Positions 1 to 7,989 are shown, counted from the stretch's first letter. The stretch: DNA of 64,000 bases from Robiginitomaculum sp. (GCA_021776565.1 JAJFFQ010000016.1:1-64000); one strand, 5' to 3'. The notes: a model not told the origin generated them from the sequence alone. Numbers and translations are program-made.

Positions 1-152
1 GGGAGGTGCCGTAGCAAAGCGAAGGCGGAGGGGGCAGGAATGTCAAAAACCATGATTATCAATACGATGACCCGTCAGCCCCCCTCCGAGCGCATCCGCG
101 CCCACCTCCCCCGCTCCTTCGACAAGCTCAGGATGAGGGCAGGGGAGGAAAA
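1..152. repeat. REP-like inverted pair (gene-less REPIN-like unit)
   Basis: Bases 1 to about 43 read gggaggtgccg..cggagggggcagg, the orientation seen in the left flank of the DUF559 gene at 55.9 kb. Bases 77 to 152 carry the opposite orientation (cccccctccg..cgcccacctccccc..aggggagg). The second copy has a ctccttcgacaagctcagga-type palindrome (about 116-135) between its two hairpin arms. Only about 35 bases lie between the two copies. The element probably extends to the left of the window. No gene is present here. Confidence 0.65.
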
Positions 153-170
153 AGTTGGCGGTGCAAAAAT

Positions 171-274
171 CCTGTCCTGAAGAGCCTTTTTCATCATAAC
201 AGATTGTGTCTATTATTCTTTTTGACCCAAGTTAAATCTAAACCGGACAGTAGTGGGATGAACCGGTAATCCAG
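171..274 (+). repeat. 104-bp dispersed repeat, copy 1
   Basis: This 104-bp block runs from cctgtcctgaagag to ggtaatccag. It recurs in reverse orientation at 60669-60772 with only two mismatches that I can find by eye. Bases 152-170 also resemble the flank of the other copy, so the homology is somewhat longer. No open reading frame is apparent. The next feature to the right (257-323) belongs to the dispersed 82-bp family, so the block is a composite. Confidence 0.85.
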
Positions 275-323
275 AAAATTTTTGCAAATTGACTGGATTG
301 CCCGAACGAGTGGGGTAATGACA
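257..323. repeat. dispersed 82-bp family element, partial
   Basis: The pattern ggtaatccag, spacer, ctggattgcccgaac, then gtaatgacag matches elements at 12644-12720, 24051-24132, 51649-51730 and 60619-60687. The outer left arm of the family is replaced here by the end of the 104-bp repeat. Confidence 0.65.
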
Positions 324-355
324 GTTTGAGAATACTTGGGGTCAGAACCTGTTAA

Positions 356-1852
356 TCAAGCCAGTGCCATTTCCGGCCAAAGATGCGCCCAGGGGGCGGC
401 CTCCTCAATCTGGCTAGCCAGTGCAAAAAGATTGGCCTCATTACCCATATTCGCTTCAAACTGAACACCCACAGGTAAATGGTCTTTCGTCCACAAGGTA
501 GGTACAGACATGGCCGGATGCCCGGTGGCATTGGCATAGGGCGTAAAGGCCACATAGGACTTGAGCCATTCTCCCAAAGCATCCAGATCACCGCTTTGAT
601 CGATACGACCAATCTTCACCGGTGGCTCGCCCAAGACCGGGCTGAGATAAAAGTCAAAGTCTGAATGGAACGCGCGCGAGGCTTCACGCTCAACAGCAAA
701 TTGCGCATAAACCTCTTCCAGCACGCTAGGTTCTTTATCGGCAACTTGTGCATAGAGCCACCAGGTAAACGGCTCCATCAATTCCGGTGGCACAGGCTTG
801 CCGCCCAGTGCCTGGGAGACATTACCAACGACCTGTTTGGCACCAAATGACCATAACGTCATGAAAGCATCATAGAACCCTTGCGCGCTATAGGCCGGGG
901 CCGCCTCTTCCACATGGTGACCAAGTTCTGCACAGGTTTTGGCGGCATGTAATACTGCCCATTTACAATCCGGGTGAACTTCATTGCCCCAGGCATCCTT
1001 GGTAGAAAAGCCGATTTTGTATGGTTTTTCTGCTGCACCCGCTGGTAATACAGGCGATGGCAATCCATTGTCCGTTGCCGCCATCATCGCCATGGCGGTT
1101 TGCGAATCACGCACAGAATGGGTGACAAACCCCCGCACGCTCAACTCCCAAGGGGTGCCATCAGAATCCGGCCAGCGCCCCCGGGATGCCTTCATGCCAA
1201 ACAGGCCACAGCAATTGGACGGGATGCGGATTGATCCACCGCCATCGGAGGCCTGCGCCATGGGCACCACACCAGCGGCTACCGCCGCCGCCGAGCCGCC
1301 CGAAGAGCCACCCGAACTATGCTCAGGGTTCCACGGGTTGCGCGTCGGGCCAAACACCAGGGGTTCTGTAGTTGGCAAAAAGCCAAATTCAGGCGTCGAG
1401 GATTTGCCGATGGAGACCAGCCCGGCCTGTTCCATCACATCGGCAAAGCCATGGTTCGCCTTTGAAATGTTGTCTGCAAAAGCCCGTGAGCCATAGGCCG
1501 TGCGCAAACCTTTGGTGGCCACCAAATCCTTGGTCAGGGTGGGAATACCGGAAAACGGGCCAGCCGGTAATTCGCTCTGTGCCAGCATTCTGGCTTTTTC
1601 AAAACTGGGCGTAACCAGAAAATTCAGTGTCTTGTTGAGCCTCTCAGCCCGTGAAACAGCAACATTAGTCTGTTCCAGCGCGTTCATTTCGCCACTGGCA
1701 ATCATCTCACCATGGGCCAGCCCATCCTTCATCCATGAGGCTTGCTGTTTAATTTTTGGCGCGACCACCGCAACCGCCCCCTGACCTTTTGGCTTGCACC
1801 CGGCCAAAGCCCCCAATGCGGCTGCGCTATACAAAAACTCACGTCTTTTCAT
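356..1852 (-). CDS. amidase-signature family hydrolase, exported lipoprotein
   Basis: An amidase-signature enzyme that should hydrolyse amide bonds; the substrate is unknown. The catalytic Ser-cisSer-Lys triad is visible: Lys about 108 (PTLTKDL), cis-Ser about 183 (GGSSGGSA) and nucleophile Ser about 207 (GGGSIRIPS). The N-terminus (MKRREFLYSAAALGALAGC) combines a twin-arginine-like RR motif with a lipobox ending at Cys19, so the protein is probably Tat-exported and lipid-anchored. The ATG at 1852 follows a GGGGAGA ribosome site; an in-frame ATG or GTG six codons upstream lacks such a site. A second amidase gene lies 63 bp upstream in the same direction. Most family members are cytoplasmic, so export is notable. 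Confidence 0.85.
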   Translation of the reverse strand: MKRREFLYSAAALGALAGCKPKGQGAVAVVAPKIKQQASWMKDGLAHGEMIASGEMNALEQTNVAVSRAERLNKTLNFLVTPSFEKARMLAQSELPAGPFSGIPTLTKDLVATKGLRTAYGSRAFADNISKANHGFADVMEQAGLVSIGKSSTPEFGFLPTTEPLVFGPTRNPWNPEHSSGGSSGGSAAAVAAGVVPMAQASDGGGSIRIPSNCCGLFGMKASRGRWPDSDGTPWELSVRGFVTHSVRDSQTAMAMMAATDNGLPSPVLPAGAAEKPYKIGFSTKDAWGNEVHPDCKWAVLHAAKTCAELGHHVEEAAPAYSAQGFYDAFMTLWSFGAKQVVGNVSQALGGKPVPPELMEPFTWWLYAQVADKEPSVLEEVYAQFAVEREASRAFHSDFDFYLSPVLGEPPVKIGRIDQSGDLDALGEWLKSYVAFTPYANATGHPAMSVPTLWTKDHLPVGVQFEANMGNEANLFALASQIEEAAPWAHLWPEMALA

Positions 1853-1915
1853 GGCTTGTCTCCCCACCAATTGTATTTTGGACGGTAATGCCTGTCTGCT
1901 GCTTTCGCAAAGGTT

Positions 1916-3385
1916 TTATTGCGGCGGCGGCATAAATCCACCAAAAACCTTGCCCAGTTTTGTGGCAAAATCTATGCACGTATAATCTTCAAGATAGGGG
2001 CCGATGATCTGTACCGCAGCAGGAAAGCCGTCCTTGCTAATCCCGATAGGGGCAACACTGGCAGGCAAGTAACTGGCACCAGCCAACCCGGGCCAGACAA
2101 ACAGATCAAGATAACTGCGCGACACCCCGTCAATATCCAGCTTGCGTTTTACCACACTGCCTTTGGTGGTATGGGGGAAGGCATTGGTCGGTAATACCGG
2201 AGCGAGAAGTAGATCATATTCAGAGAAAAATTGATCCCAACCGGCGCGCAAATGCGCCCGCGCCTCATTCACCCCGATCCAGTCCTTGGCCTGTTGGGTT
2301 GCGCCCTTGGCATAGGCGGCCAGAGCCTCGGGTACCATGCCAAAGCGCGCCGCAAGCTTCAATAATGGCAGAGCGCGGCCCAGGTTTGAGAACACCTCGG
2401 GCGGCAGTCCAGCGGCGGCAACAGCGGCCAGCAAACTAAAATAAATTTCGTGGTTTTGTTGCAAGGAAAATGGCGGGCGGGCATTTCGATCTACCGTAAC
2501 GCCCTCAACTTCAAGTGCATTTGCCATCGCGTCCAGTTGATCGCGCAATGCGCCCAGCACCTGGCAATACGGATCATTAAACCAACATGCCACGCGATAG
2601 TTTTTTAGCGCCTTGTGCCGGGGTTTGGGAAATTTGAGTGACCAGGCCACGTCATCCCGCGCACCGGGGCCAGTCAGAACCTCCATGGCAAGTTTCAGAT
2701 CGTTTGCATCGCGCGCCAATGGCCCGGCAACGGCCAGATCGGCTTCGCTTAACGCCCCCGGAGGGCCGGGCACATGCCCCAGCATAGGGATGGCCCGAAA
2801 GCTTGGTTTGTGACCATAAACCCCGCACATGGCAGCCGGAACCCGGATGGACCCGGCCAGATCACTACCCAATTCCAAAGGCGTCATACCTGTGGCCAAT
2901 GCCGCCGCCGCACCGCCAGAGGATCCACCCGCAGTGCGGCTCTGATCCCAGGGGTTATTCGTTTTACCAAATAACGGGTTATCGGTTTGAATGTCAGCCG
3001 CATGGGCTGGCAAATTAGTTTTACCAAAGACAATGGCACCGGCGGCTTTTAAGCGCGCCACCGGCACTGCATCCACCCTGGGTACATGGTTCGCATAGTC
3101 TTTTGCCCCGGCAGTGGTACGCAAGTCTGCCGTTTCCCAACTATCCTTGATGGTCATGGGCAAGCCGTGCAATGGCCCCCAGTCTTCACCTCTGGCCAGA
3201 GCCTCATCGGCTTCTTTGGCGCGCATTATGGCGCGTTCCTCATCCAGCGTTACAATGGCATTGATCGCACCGTTACGGGTTTCTATACATGCCAGATGGG
3301 CTTGCAACACCTCTAGCACACTGACTTTTTTTGCCTTTATCGCTTTGACCAAAGCGGTTGCAGTTTCCCCGATTAGAGACCTCAT
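1916..3385 (-). CDS. amidase-signature family hydrolase, cytoplasmic
   Basis: A 489-residue amidase-signature protein. The catalytic residues expected for the family are Lys80 (MTIKDSW), cis-Ser155 (GGSSGG) and Ser179 (LAGSIRVPA). There is no signal peptide, unlike the paralogue downstream. The start is preceded by GGGGGAG at a good distance. It is probably cotranscribed with the exported amidase (63-bp gap). The pair shares fold and motifs but is clearly diverged in sequence. The substrate cannot be told; aryl or aliphatic amides and 6-aminohexanoate-like cyclic amides are all possible. It is not GatA, because a complete gatA lies in the gatCAB cluster. Confidence 0.87.
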   Translation of the reverse strand: MRSLIGETATALVKAIKAKKVSVLEVLQAHLACIETRNGAINAIVTLDEERAIMRAKEADEALARGEDWGPLHGLPMTIKDSWETADLRTTAGAKDYANHVPRVDAVPVARLKAAGAIVFGKTNLPAHAADIQTDNPLFGKTNNPWDQSRTAGGSSGGAAAALATGMTPLELGSDLAGSIRVPAAMCGVYGHKPSFRAIPMLGHVPGPPGALSEADLAVAGPLARDANDLKLAMEVLTGPGARDDVAWSLKFPKPRHKALKNYRVACWFNDPYCQVLGALRDQLDAMANALEVEGVTVDRNARPPFSLQQNHEIYFSLLAAVAAAGLPPEVFSNLGRALPLLKLAARFGMVPEALAAYAKGATQQAKDWIGVNEARAHLRAGWDQFFSEYDLLLAPVLPTNAFPHTTKGSVVKRKLDIDGVSRSYLDLFVWPGLAGASYLPASVAPIGISKDGFPAAVQIIGPYLEDYTCIDFATKLGKVFGGFMPPPQ

Positions 3386-3548
3386 ATAATTACTCCCCCT
3401 TATTCATGGCGAGTTTGATAGGGAATATGCCTCAATGGAAAGACCTTTGTTGAATTTTGTCTGTTTTCACCCTGCGACCCATGGTCTCTGTTCATTGCTC
3501 AACATCATCCCCATATTAGAGTCTGAACCTCAAGTTTGGGAGAGCAAA

Positions 3549-4037
3549 ATGAAATTTCAAACTATTGTCGCCGCGATTAACCTTGATGATGACCTTGCGC
3601 ACGGTGTGCTGCTAACCGCCGTCGCGCTGGCCAAACGCGACAAGGCTAAATTATGGGTTGTCGATGTCTGGCCGGATTTACATTATGCCATGACCACCGG
3701 CATTGCCGACCCACTGGGTGCCGCTGCCATGATCCCATCAGAAGCCAATGTGCAGGAAGACCACAAAGCCAAAGCCTCTCGGAGGGAAAAACTCGGCGCA
3801 TTGACTACCAGTATCTCACCCGGTGCAGAGGCTATTGTACTGAAAGGCGACCCAGCCAGAGAAATCGCTGAATTTGCCCAAAGCAAGGATGCAGACGTTA
3901 TCGTCGTAGGCACACACCAAAAAGGTGCATGGAAAGCCCTTTTCGATGGGGCCGCATCACGAGACATCGTGCGTGAAGCGCCTTGCGCCGTTTTTCTGGT
4001 ACCTAAATCCTATGCGCAGAAAATAACAGCGTCTTAG
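3549..4037 (+). CDS. universal stress protein (UspA family)
   Basis: A 162-residue single Usp domain. The N-terminus MKFQTIVAAINLDDD is the first beta strand with the family's acidic residue. The C-terminal stretch VVGTHQKGAWKALFDGAAS, followed by APCAVFLV, matches the G-2x-G-9x-G-S nucleotide-binding pattern, so it probably binds ATP. I chose the ATG at 3549 because GGGAG precedes it; the reading frame stays open a further 38 codons upstream, but that part does not look like Usp. It is divergent from the amidase operon and converges with the next gene, overlapping its stop codon by a few bases. Function in stress or energy limitation is inferred from the family. Confidence 0.9.
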   Translation: MKFQTIVAAINLDDDLAHGVLLTAVALAKRDKAKLWVVDVWPDLHYAMTTGIADPLGAAAMIPSEANVQEDHKAKASRREKLGALTTSISPGAEAIVLKGDPAREIAEFAQSKDADVIVVGTHQKGAWKALFDGAASRDIVREAPCAVFLVPKSYAQKITAS

Positions 4038-4471
4038 GCGGTTTTCACGTCCAGGTTTTGCACACCAGGTGCAACCGCTTTCATTGAGGCCAGCGCCGCA
4101 TGAAGCCCAAGCCGACCCAGTTTTTCGCTAGCGTTATCTGCATGGTGTATTACATCCTGCACCAGTGCCAGCACCAGTTTTTGCTCAGCCTGCACCGTCG
4201 CCAATGTGGCAATCAGCCAGTTTTCTGCGCCCTCTTGCAATGCACCATGTGATGGGCCTGGCAACAAATGCCGCCGCACTTCGTGCGTTACAATCTGCTG
4301 CCATCCAATGTCTGCACTGGAAAATAATGCCGAGACACCCAGCAGAATTTCGGCTTCCTCCCGGTTTGCCGGTTTGTCTCCAAACACCTTGTTTGCCAGA
4401 GTACAAGCCGCGTTAACGTTCATGGGTGAAAACTTGCCATATTGTTCGATTAATTTATCTGTGCGTGCCAT
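4034..4471 (-). CDS. small protein of unknown function
   Basis: A 145-residue soluble, mostly helical protein that I do not recognise. It begins MARTDKLIEQYGKFSP and has an Ala/Leu-rich helical middle and an Ala-rich C-terminal part. There is no signal peptide or membrane segment. The ATG at 4471 follows GAGGAGA; the frame is open another 42 codons upstream without a ribosome site. Its 3' end overlaps that of the usp gene tail to tail, so antisense interplay between the transcripts is possible. Coding character is supported by the ribosome site and the alanine-rich amphipathic pattern only. Confidence 0.6.
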   Translation of the reverse strand: MARTDKLIEQYGKFSPMNVNAACTLANKVFGDKPANREEAEILLGVSALFSSADIGWQQIVTHEVRRHLLPGPSHGALQEGAENWLIATLATVQAEQKLVLALVQDVIHHADNASEKLGRLGLHAALASMKAVAPGVQNLDVKTA

Positions 4472-4688
4472 GCTGTTCTCCTCATTGGAAAACGCATTGC
4501 AGCACAACTGGGTTACCGATGGGTTAGCACGCCTGAACAGGCCAGTATGCTTTTGTAACGCCAACCTATTCGCCACCAGAGTCAATTTAGGTAGCAACGG
4601 GAATTTTGCGTTATGTTTTGAATAAACCCGTCATATAAATTACACGATTATAGTTGCTCCTGAGGGGGTGGGGATAAGTTATTTTCGT

Positions 4689-4759
4689 GTGCTCATATAG
4701 CGAAGCGATAGCACAAGAATCACGTGCTCATATAGCGAGGTTTACCGTCGCGATAGCAC
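4689..4759. repeat. tandem gtgctcatatagcga repeat
   Basis: The word gtgctcatatagcga occurs at about 4689 and 4724, and each copy is followed by cgatagcac after a short variable spacer. Each unit has GTGCT/AGCAC ends that could pair. No function is evident. Confidence 0.7.
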
Positions 4760-4820
4760 CAGTAAACAAGGGACAATAAGGGGCATTTGAGTATCATTTA
4801 TGGGTCAAAAGTTGCGCCAT

Positions 4821-4884
4821 AAGGGTCACCCAAGGGTCACATAAAGGGTGCTCGAGGGTCAGGTCATACCCTTGGGTGACCCTT
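4821..4884. repeat. 17-bp perfect inverted repeat with GGGTCA words
   Basis: aagggtcacccaagggt (4821-4837) is the exact reverse complement of 4868-4884, with a 30-base loop. The word gggtca also recurs at 4802, 4823, 4834 and in the loop. It could form a strong hairpin or be a clustered protein-binding site. There is no T-run, so a simple terminator is unlikely. Confidence 0.75.
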
Positions 4885-5001
4885 GAGCGTGTGAGCGGGG
4901 ATAAGCGGTTGGTTATCTCCGGTTTCCCCCTCTCCTTCGACAGGCTCAGGATTGATTAGATACAGATATCTGCACGCTTGCGAGCATTTTTCAAATTGTG
5001 G

Positions 5002-6744
5002 CTAATCAAAACTGTCTGACCAGGCCGAAGTATTCCCTGATTCAAATCCATCAGAAAAAATGGCTGCATTGACACGATCAAAATCGCCATTCCCATTTCC
5101 AATACCATCAAAGAAAAACGGCCCGGAATACGTGCCATCAGTTACTTCACCCTGGCCGGTATTGGGGCAATTGGTTAAGGTACCAAATAAAACGGCTTGC
5201 TGACGATTGCCCATAAATTTAAGCACGTCCATATTCATGTCACAGCCCTCGATTTTGCCCTTGATGTTTCTAATGGCTCCGATACCTGTGTTTAGGAAAT
5301 CTTCTGATAGGTTCCATGTGTTGCCGGCTCTGGTTTGAACCGCTTTTTCTTCACCAAAAATACTATCCAGTACCGTTTCAACATCGTCACCATTTGAATC
5401 TGAAAACGCATATTGTATCGAAAAGAACCCATTGCCAGTCAGGGGGTTAACTGTTGGCCTGGCAAGCCCGTTTTCACCGCCCTTTTCTGGCCCTTCGGCA
5501 GCAGCCGTATTGTCGTAGGAAATCGACATAACCTGGCCATTGGTATAGCTAAGGGCAATTGGCGCACTAGCCTCGCCAAGGGTCCCCTTGGCAGCAAAAA
5601 TCATAGTACCGACAAGCGATTGGGTGTTGGTATCAAACTGTCCTATAATTCTGATCGGAACCGGGATTAACTTGCCCGTACCTGATGAGAAATCTTCGCG
5701 AAAAACAATACCCTCAACATTGCCGCCATCGGGAGGCACAACCAGATAACCCCGGCGTTCAAACGCCCCTGCCGGATCAGACAAATCACGCATAATCAAC
5801 TCCCACACACCAACCGGTTTATCAGAAGGGTTGGGCGGAGCCGCCGAATTCAAGGCCGCACTGGTTGAACCAACCAATTTCCCATTGGCATCTTTAAATG
5901 TAACTTTTAAGCGAAAATAATTGGGTATGAATGGCACCCCGCGCGCAGGGTCATCAGCTTTGACCGCAAAAGCACTGAATGTGCTGCCCCCGTCCCCAAT
6001 GTTGGCGTCCACACTCAATGCCAAAGGTGCCAGACAAACACCCCCGGCGTCGGTTTCACAGACAAATATCTGAATACCGGTATTGAGCAAAAACGCGCTA
6101 ATCTCCCCGGCTATTGTAATCACAGCTTCATTGGCTGCAGGTTTGGACAGACCTTCGGGTGTTTCGGCAGCAATTGCCGCCCCCACATTAATGGCGGCGA
6201 TACTCATCGCACCAAGGCGATTATTCAGATCAACATTAACAATACCGTCACCGGAAATAGTGGAACCCAGCGCAACAATATCCGGCCCGGCAGAGGACGT
6301 AACGCGCAAATCTGGTTGATTGACTGCGTTAAAAGAAAAAGCAGAACCCTCATCACAGATAAAGACGAGCGGAGCTTTGCCTTCAAAAGCTGCCGGTGAT
6401 GATACACGAACCAGATAATTCTGCGCCGCTCCGGCGGCAATACCCACTGCAGTATCTGTGGTTCCGGTCAATTGATTATTTGTATCAGTGGTTTGAAAAC
6501 CGGCACTCATCCCTGCCGGAGCAGTGCCAGCCAGGGCAATTCGGCAATTGGTAACGGCGCTGGTACCCGAGTTTGCCAATACGGCAAAAAAAGTTGCCTG
6601 TTCACCAATGGCAACGGCCCGGCTTGATGGCAATACGGCGGCATTTAGACCATTGATTTGGGCATGTAACGCAGTCGGTAAAGAAAAAGATAATAGCGCA
6701 ACAGCAATAAAATATATGGCGCTTAAACGTTTGTTGTTTAACAT
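5002..6744 (-). CDS. secreted protein of unknown function with DGFESG C-terminus
   Basis: A 580-residue protein with a clear signal peptide (MLNNKRLSAIYFIAVALLSF, cleavage near LHA-QIN). The N-terminal part (SSRAVAIGEQATFFAVLANSG) resembles DUF11/CARDB-like beta-sandwich domains found in surface proteins. The middle is beta-rich and Gly/Asn/Asp-rich. The last residues read FSDGFESGNTSAWSDSFD; short DGFESG..W endings recur on many unrelated secreted bacterial proteins, so this may be an export or anchoring tag (inference). The ATG at 6744 was chosen because it begins the signal peptide; the open frame extends 24 codons further upstream. The gene stands alone between two non-coding intervals. 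Confidence 0.65.
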   Translation of the reverse strand: MLNNKRLSAIYFIAVALLSFSLPTALHAQINGLNAAVLPSSRAVAIGEQATFFAVLANSGTSAVTNCRIALAGTAPAGMSAGFQTTDTNNQLTGTTDTAVGIAAGAAQNYLVRVSSPAAFEGKAPLVFICDEGSAFSFNAVNQPDLRVTSSAGPDIVALGSTISGDGIVNVDLNNRLGAMSIAAINVGAAIAAETPEGLSKPAANEAVITIAGEISAFLLNTGIQIFVCETDAGGVCLAPLALSVDANIGDGGSTFSAFAVKADDPARGVPFIPNYFRLKVTFKDANGKLVGSTSAALNSAAPPNPSDKPVGVWELIMRDLSDPAGAFERRGYLVVPPDGGNVEGIVFREDFSSGTGKLIPVPIRIIGQFDTNTQSLVGTMIFAAKGTLGEASAPIALSYTNGQVMSISYDNTAAAEGPEKGGENGLARPTVNPLTGNGFFSIQYAFSDSNGDDVETVLDSIFGEEKAVQTRAGNTWNLSEDFLNTGIGAIRNIKGKIEGCDMNMDVLKFMGNRQQAVLFGTLTNCPNTGQGEVTDGTYSGPFFFDGIGNGNGDFDRVNAAIFSDGFESGNTSAWSDSFD

Positions 6745-6875
6745 TATTCCCACAAATTCAGCAAAAGCAATAAAGGTTACTATGTACAATTTATACTTTT
6801 CAAGGTTGTTACCCAAACAGTATCGTCAATAAAATATATAGCAAATTTTGGTGAACTTTTCAAACAATAAGTTAT

Positions 6876-6922
6876 GGGGCTGTCCCAGATAACGCCGATT
6901 AGGTGTTATCTGGGACAGCCCC
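6876..6922. repeat. 18-bp perfect inverted repeat, 11-base loop
   Basis: ggggctgtcccagataac (6876-6893) and its exact complement (6905-6922) flank an 11-base loop. The G-rich start and perfect symmetry resemble terminal inverted repeats of a small transposable element. Neither strand shows the T-tract of a classical intrinsic terminator after the stem. Confidence 0.75.
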
Positions 6923-7030
6923 AAGGAAATTTCATAATTGCCCACCTTCGCGCTTAAGGCGCTTCGTCGTGGCATCCGCCTCGCACGCAACAACTTTGAC
7001 AGGGTTGCACCCAATCACGCCGTAGCTAGT

Positions 7031-7049
7031 TTTTTGGCGTTGCCAAAAA
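7031..7049 (-). terminator. possible terminator after tRNA-Pro
   Basis: TTTTTGGC and GCCAAAAA form a perfect 8-bp stem with a 3-base loop, 14 bases beyond the CCA end of the tRNA on its own strand. The T-tract is part of the stem, so it is an atypical terminator; position is good to a base or two. Confidence 0.4.
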
Positions 7050-7062
7050 CAGCGAAGGCGGA

Positions 7063-7140
7063 TGGTCGGAGCGATAGGATTTGAACCTACGACCCCCGGT
7101 CCCCCAGACCGGTGCGCTAACCGAGCTGCGCCACGCTCCG
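7063..7140 (-). tRNA. tRNA-Pro (anticodon GGG)
   Basis: The minus strand folds as a cloverleaf: acceptor CGGAGCG/CGCTCCG, D-stem GCGC/GCGC, anticodon stem CCGGT/ACCGG with loop CTGGGGG (anticodon GGG), T-stem GTAGG/CCTAT with loop TTCAAAT, discriminator A and an encoded CCA. It lies 60 bp downstream of the merR-like gene in the same direction and may be processed from the plsX-fabH-ihfA transcript. Confidence 0.95.
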
Positions 7141-7199
7141 ACATTCCACAAAGTGGAGGCGCATCTTATATGTGGCGCAAGGAAGGCACGCAATACTGC

Positions 7200-7661
7200 T
7201 CAGTGTTTTTCCAGAGTTTCATTCAGTTGCTTTCGGGCTTTAAGCAATTTTTCCAGTGCCCCGGAAAGACGTTCATGAGTTTCGCCCGGCTCGGACTCTG
7301 GCGTAGAACCGTCGTCTTCATCTTCGTCTGCGCCCGGATCAGAAACTGGTAATTCTGTATCACTGACGTCAGTTCTATGTGGCGAAGTTTGTTCTGCACG
7401 CGCAGCAACATCGGCAACACCTTCCGCCTTCAATTGCTTTTGAACATCCTTGATCGATAGCCCGTCATCATAAAGCAATGCGCGTATTCCAGACAAAAGC
7501 GTAATATCTTCGCGGCGATAATAGCGCCGCCCGCCGCCCTTTTTCATGGGGCTGATCTGAGAAAACCGACTTTCCCAAAACCGCAACACATGCGCTGGAA
7601 CGCCTACCTCCTGCGCAGCTTCGCTGATAGTGCGATAGGCATTTGGCTTTTTGTCAACCAG
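7200..7661 (-). CDS. MerR-family transcriptional regulator with non-canonical CTG start
   Basis: A 153-residue protein with a MerR-type winged helix at residues 9-75 (YRTISEAAQEVGVPAHVLRF, GGGRRYYRREDITLLSGI) and an acidic spacer followed by a Lys-rich coiled C-terminus. The helix-turn-helix begins upstream of the first GTG (7589), so that start would cut the DNA-binding domain. The frame is closed by TAA just upstream, and the only suitable start is CTG at 7661, six bases after AGGAG. It follows ihfA by 37 bp. In alphaproteobacteria this MerR-like gene commonly accompanies ihfA; its targets are unknown to me. Confidence 0.85.
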   Translation of the reverse strand: MVDKKPNAYRTISEAAQEVGVPAHVLRFWESRFSQISPMKKGGGRRYYRREDITLLSGIRALLYDDGLSIKDVQKQLKAEGVADVAARAEQTSPHRTDVSDTELPVSDPGADEDEDDGSTPESEPGETHERLSGALEKLLKARKQLNETLEKH

Positions 7662-7698
7662 TTTGCGCTCCTGTTATTCAGTGGCGTTTTCTACTCGG

Positions 7699-7989
7699 TT
7701 ACGAATCCACACGATCCTTCAATACCTGGGAAGCCTTGAACACCACCACCCGGCGCGCAGAAATTGGTACTTCCTGGCCAGTCTTCGGGTTACGGCCCAT
7801 ACGCTGATTTTTATCGCGCACGTGAAAAGCACCAAAAGAAGATAATTTTACACTTTCCCCTCGCACCAGCGCATCAGTAACCTTGCTGAGTATCGTATCA
7901 ACAAACTCCGCCGAATCCTGGCGTGACAACCCGACTTCGCGAACCACCGCGTTTGCAAGATCTACCCGTGTTAATGTTTTATTGCTCAT
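7699..7989 (-). CDS. ihfA: integration host factor subunit alpha
   Basis: A 96-residue HU/IHF-fold protein that bends DNA as a heterodimer with IhfB. The alpha-type N-terminus ([20 protein letters not shown]), the beta-arm tip [20 protein letters not shown] with the intercalating proline, and the C-terminal helix are complete. GGGAGAG precedes the ATG. It lies 83 bp downstream of fabH and upstream of the merR-like gene. The arm contains the usual RNPKTG motif with Pro. Roles include recombination, replication and transcription architecture. Confidence 0.95.
   Translation of the reverse strand: MSNKTLTRVDLANAVVREVGLSRQDSAEFVDTILSKVTDALVRGESVKLSSFGAFHVRDKNQRMGRNPKTGQEVPISARRVVVFKASQVLKDRVDS

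Larger units (their letters stand above)
4472..5001. other. gene-free, repeat-rich interval
   Basis: About 530 bp without a credible gene between two minus-strand genes. It contains a duplicated gtgctcatatagcg..gatagcac module, a 17-bp perfect inverted repeat built of GGGTCA-like words, and a cttcgacaggctcagga palindrome near 4930-4950. It probably also contains the promoter of the 4034-4471 gene next to 4471. Confidence 0.6.
6745..7062. other. non-coding interval between secreted-protein gene and tRNA-Pro
   Basis: It holds the AT-rich promoter side of the gene ending at 5002, an 18-bp perfect palindrome, and the trailer of the tRNA. Short open frames through this stretch run across the tRNA gene and are not credible. 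Confidence 0.6.

Noticed and set aside
3386-3548. FNR-like site upstream of the usp gene (ttgctcaacatcat)
   Set aside because: It matches 8 of 10 core positions only and has no support from the other oxygen-related genes in the window.
6876-6922. Classical intrinsic terminator
   Set aside because: The stem is perfect, but no T-tract follows on either strand.
6932-7144. A 70-codon open frame across the tRNA-Pro gene
   Set aside because: It reads through the tRNA itself; such frames are common artefacts around tRNA genes.
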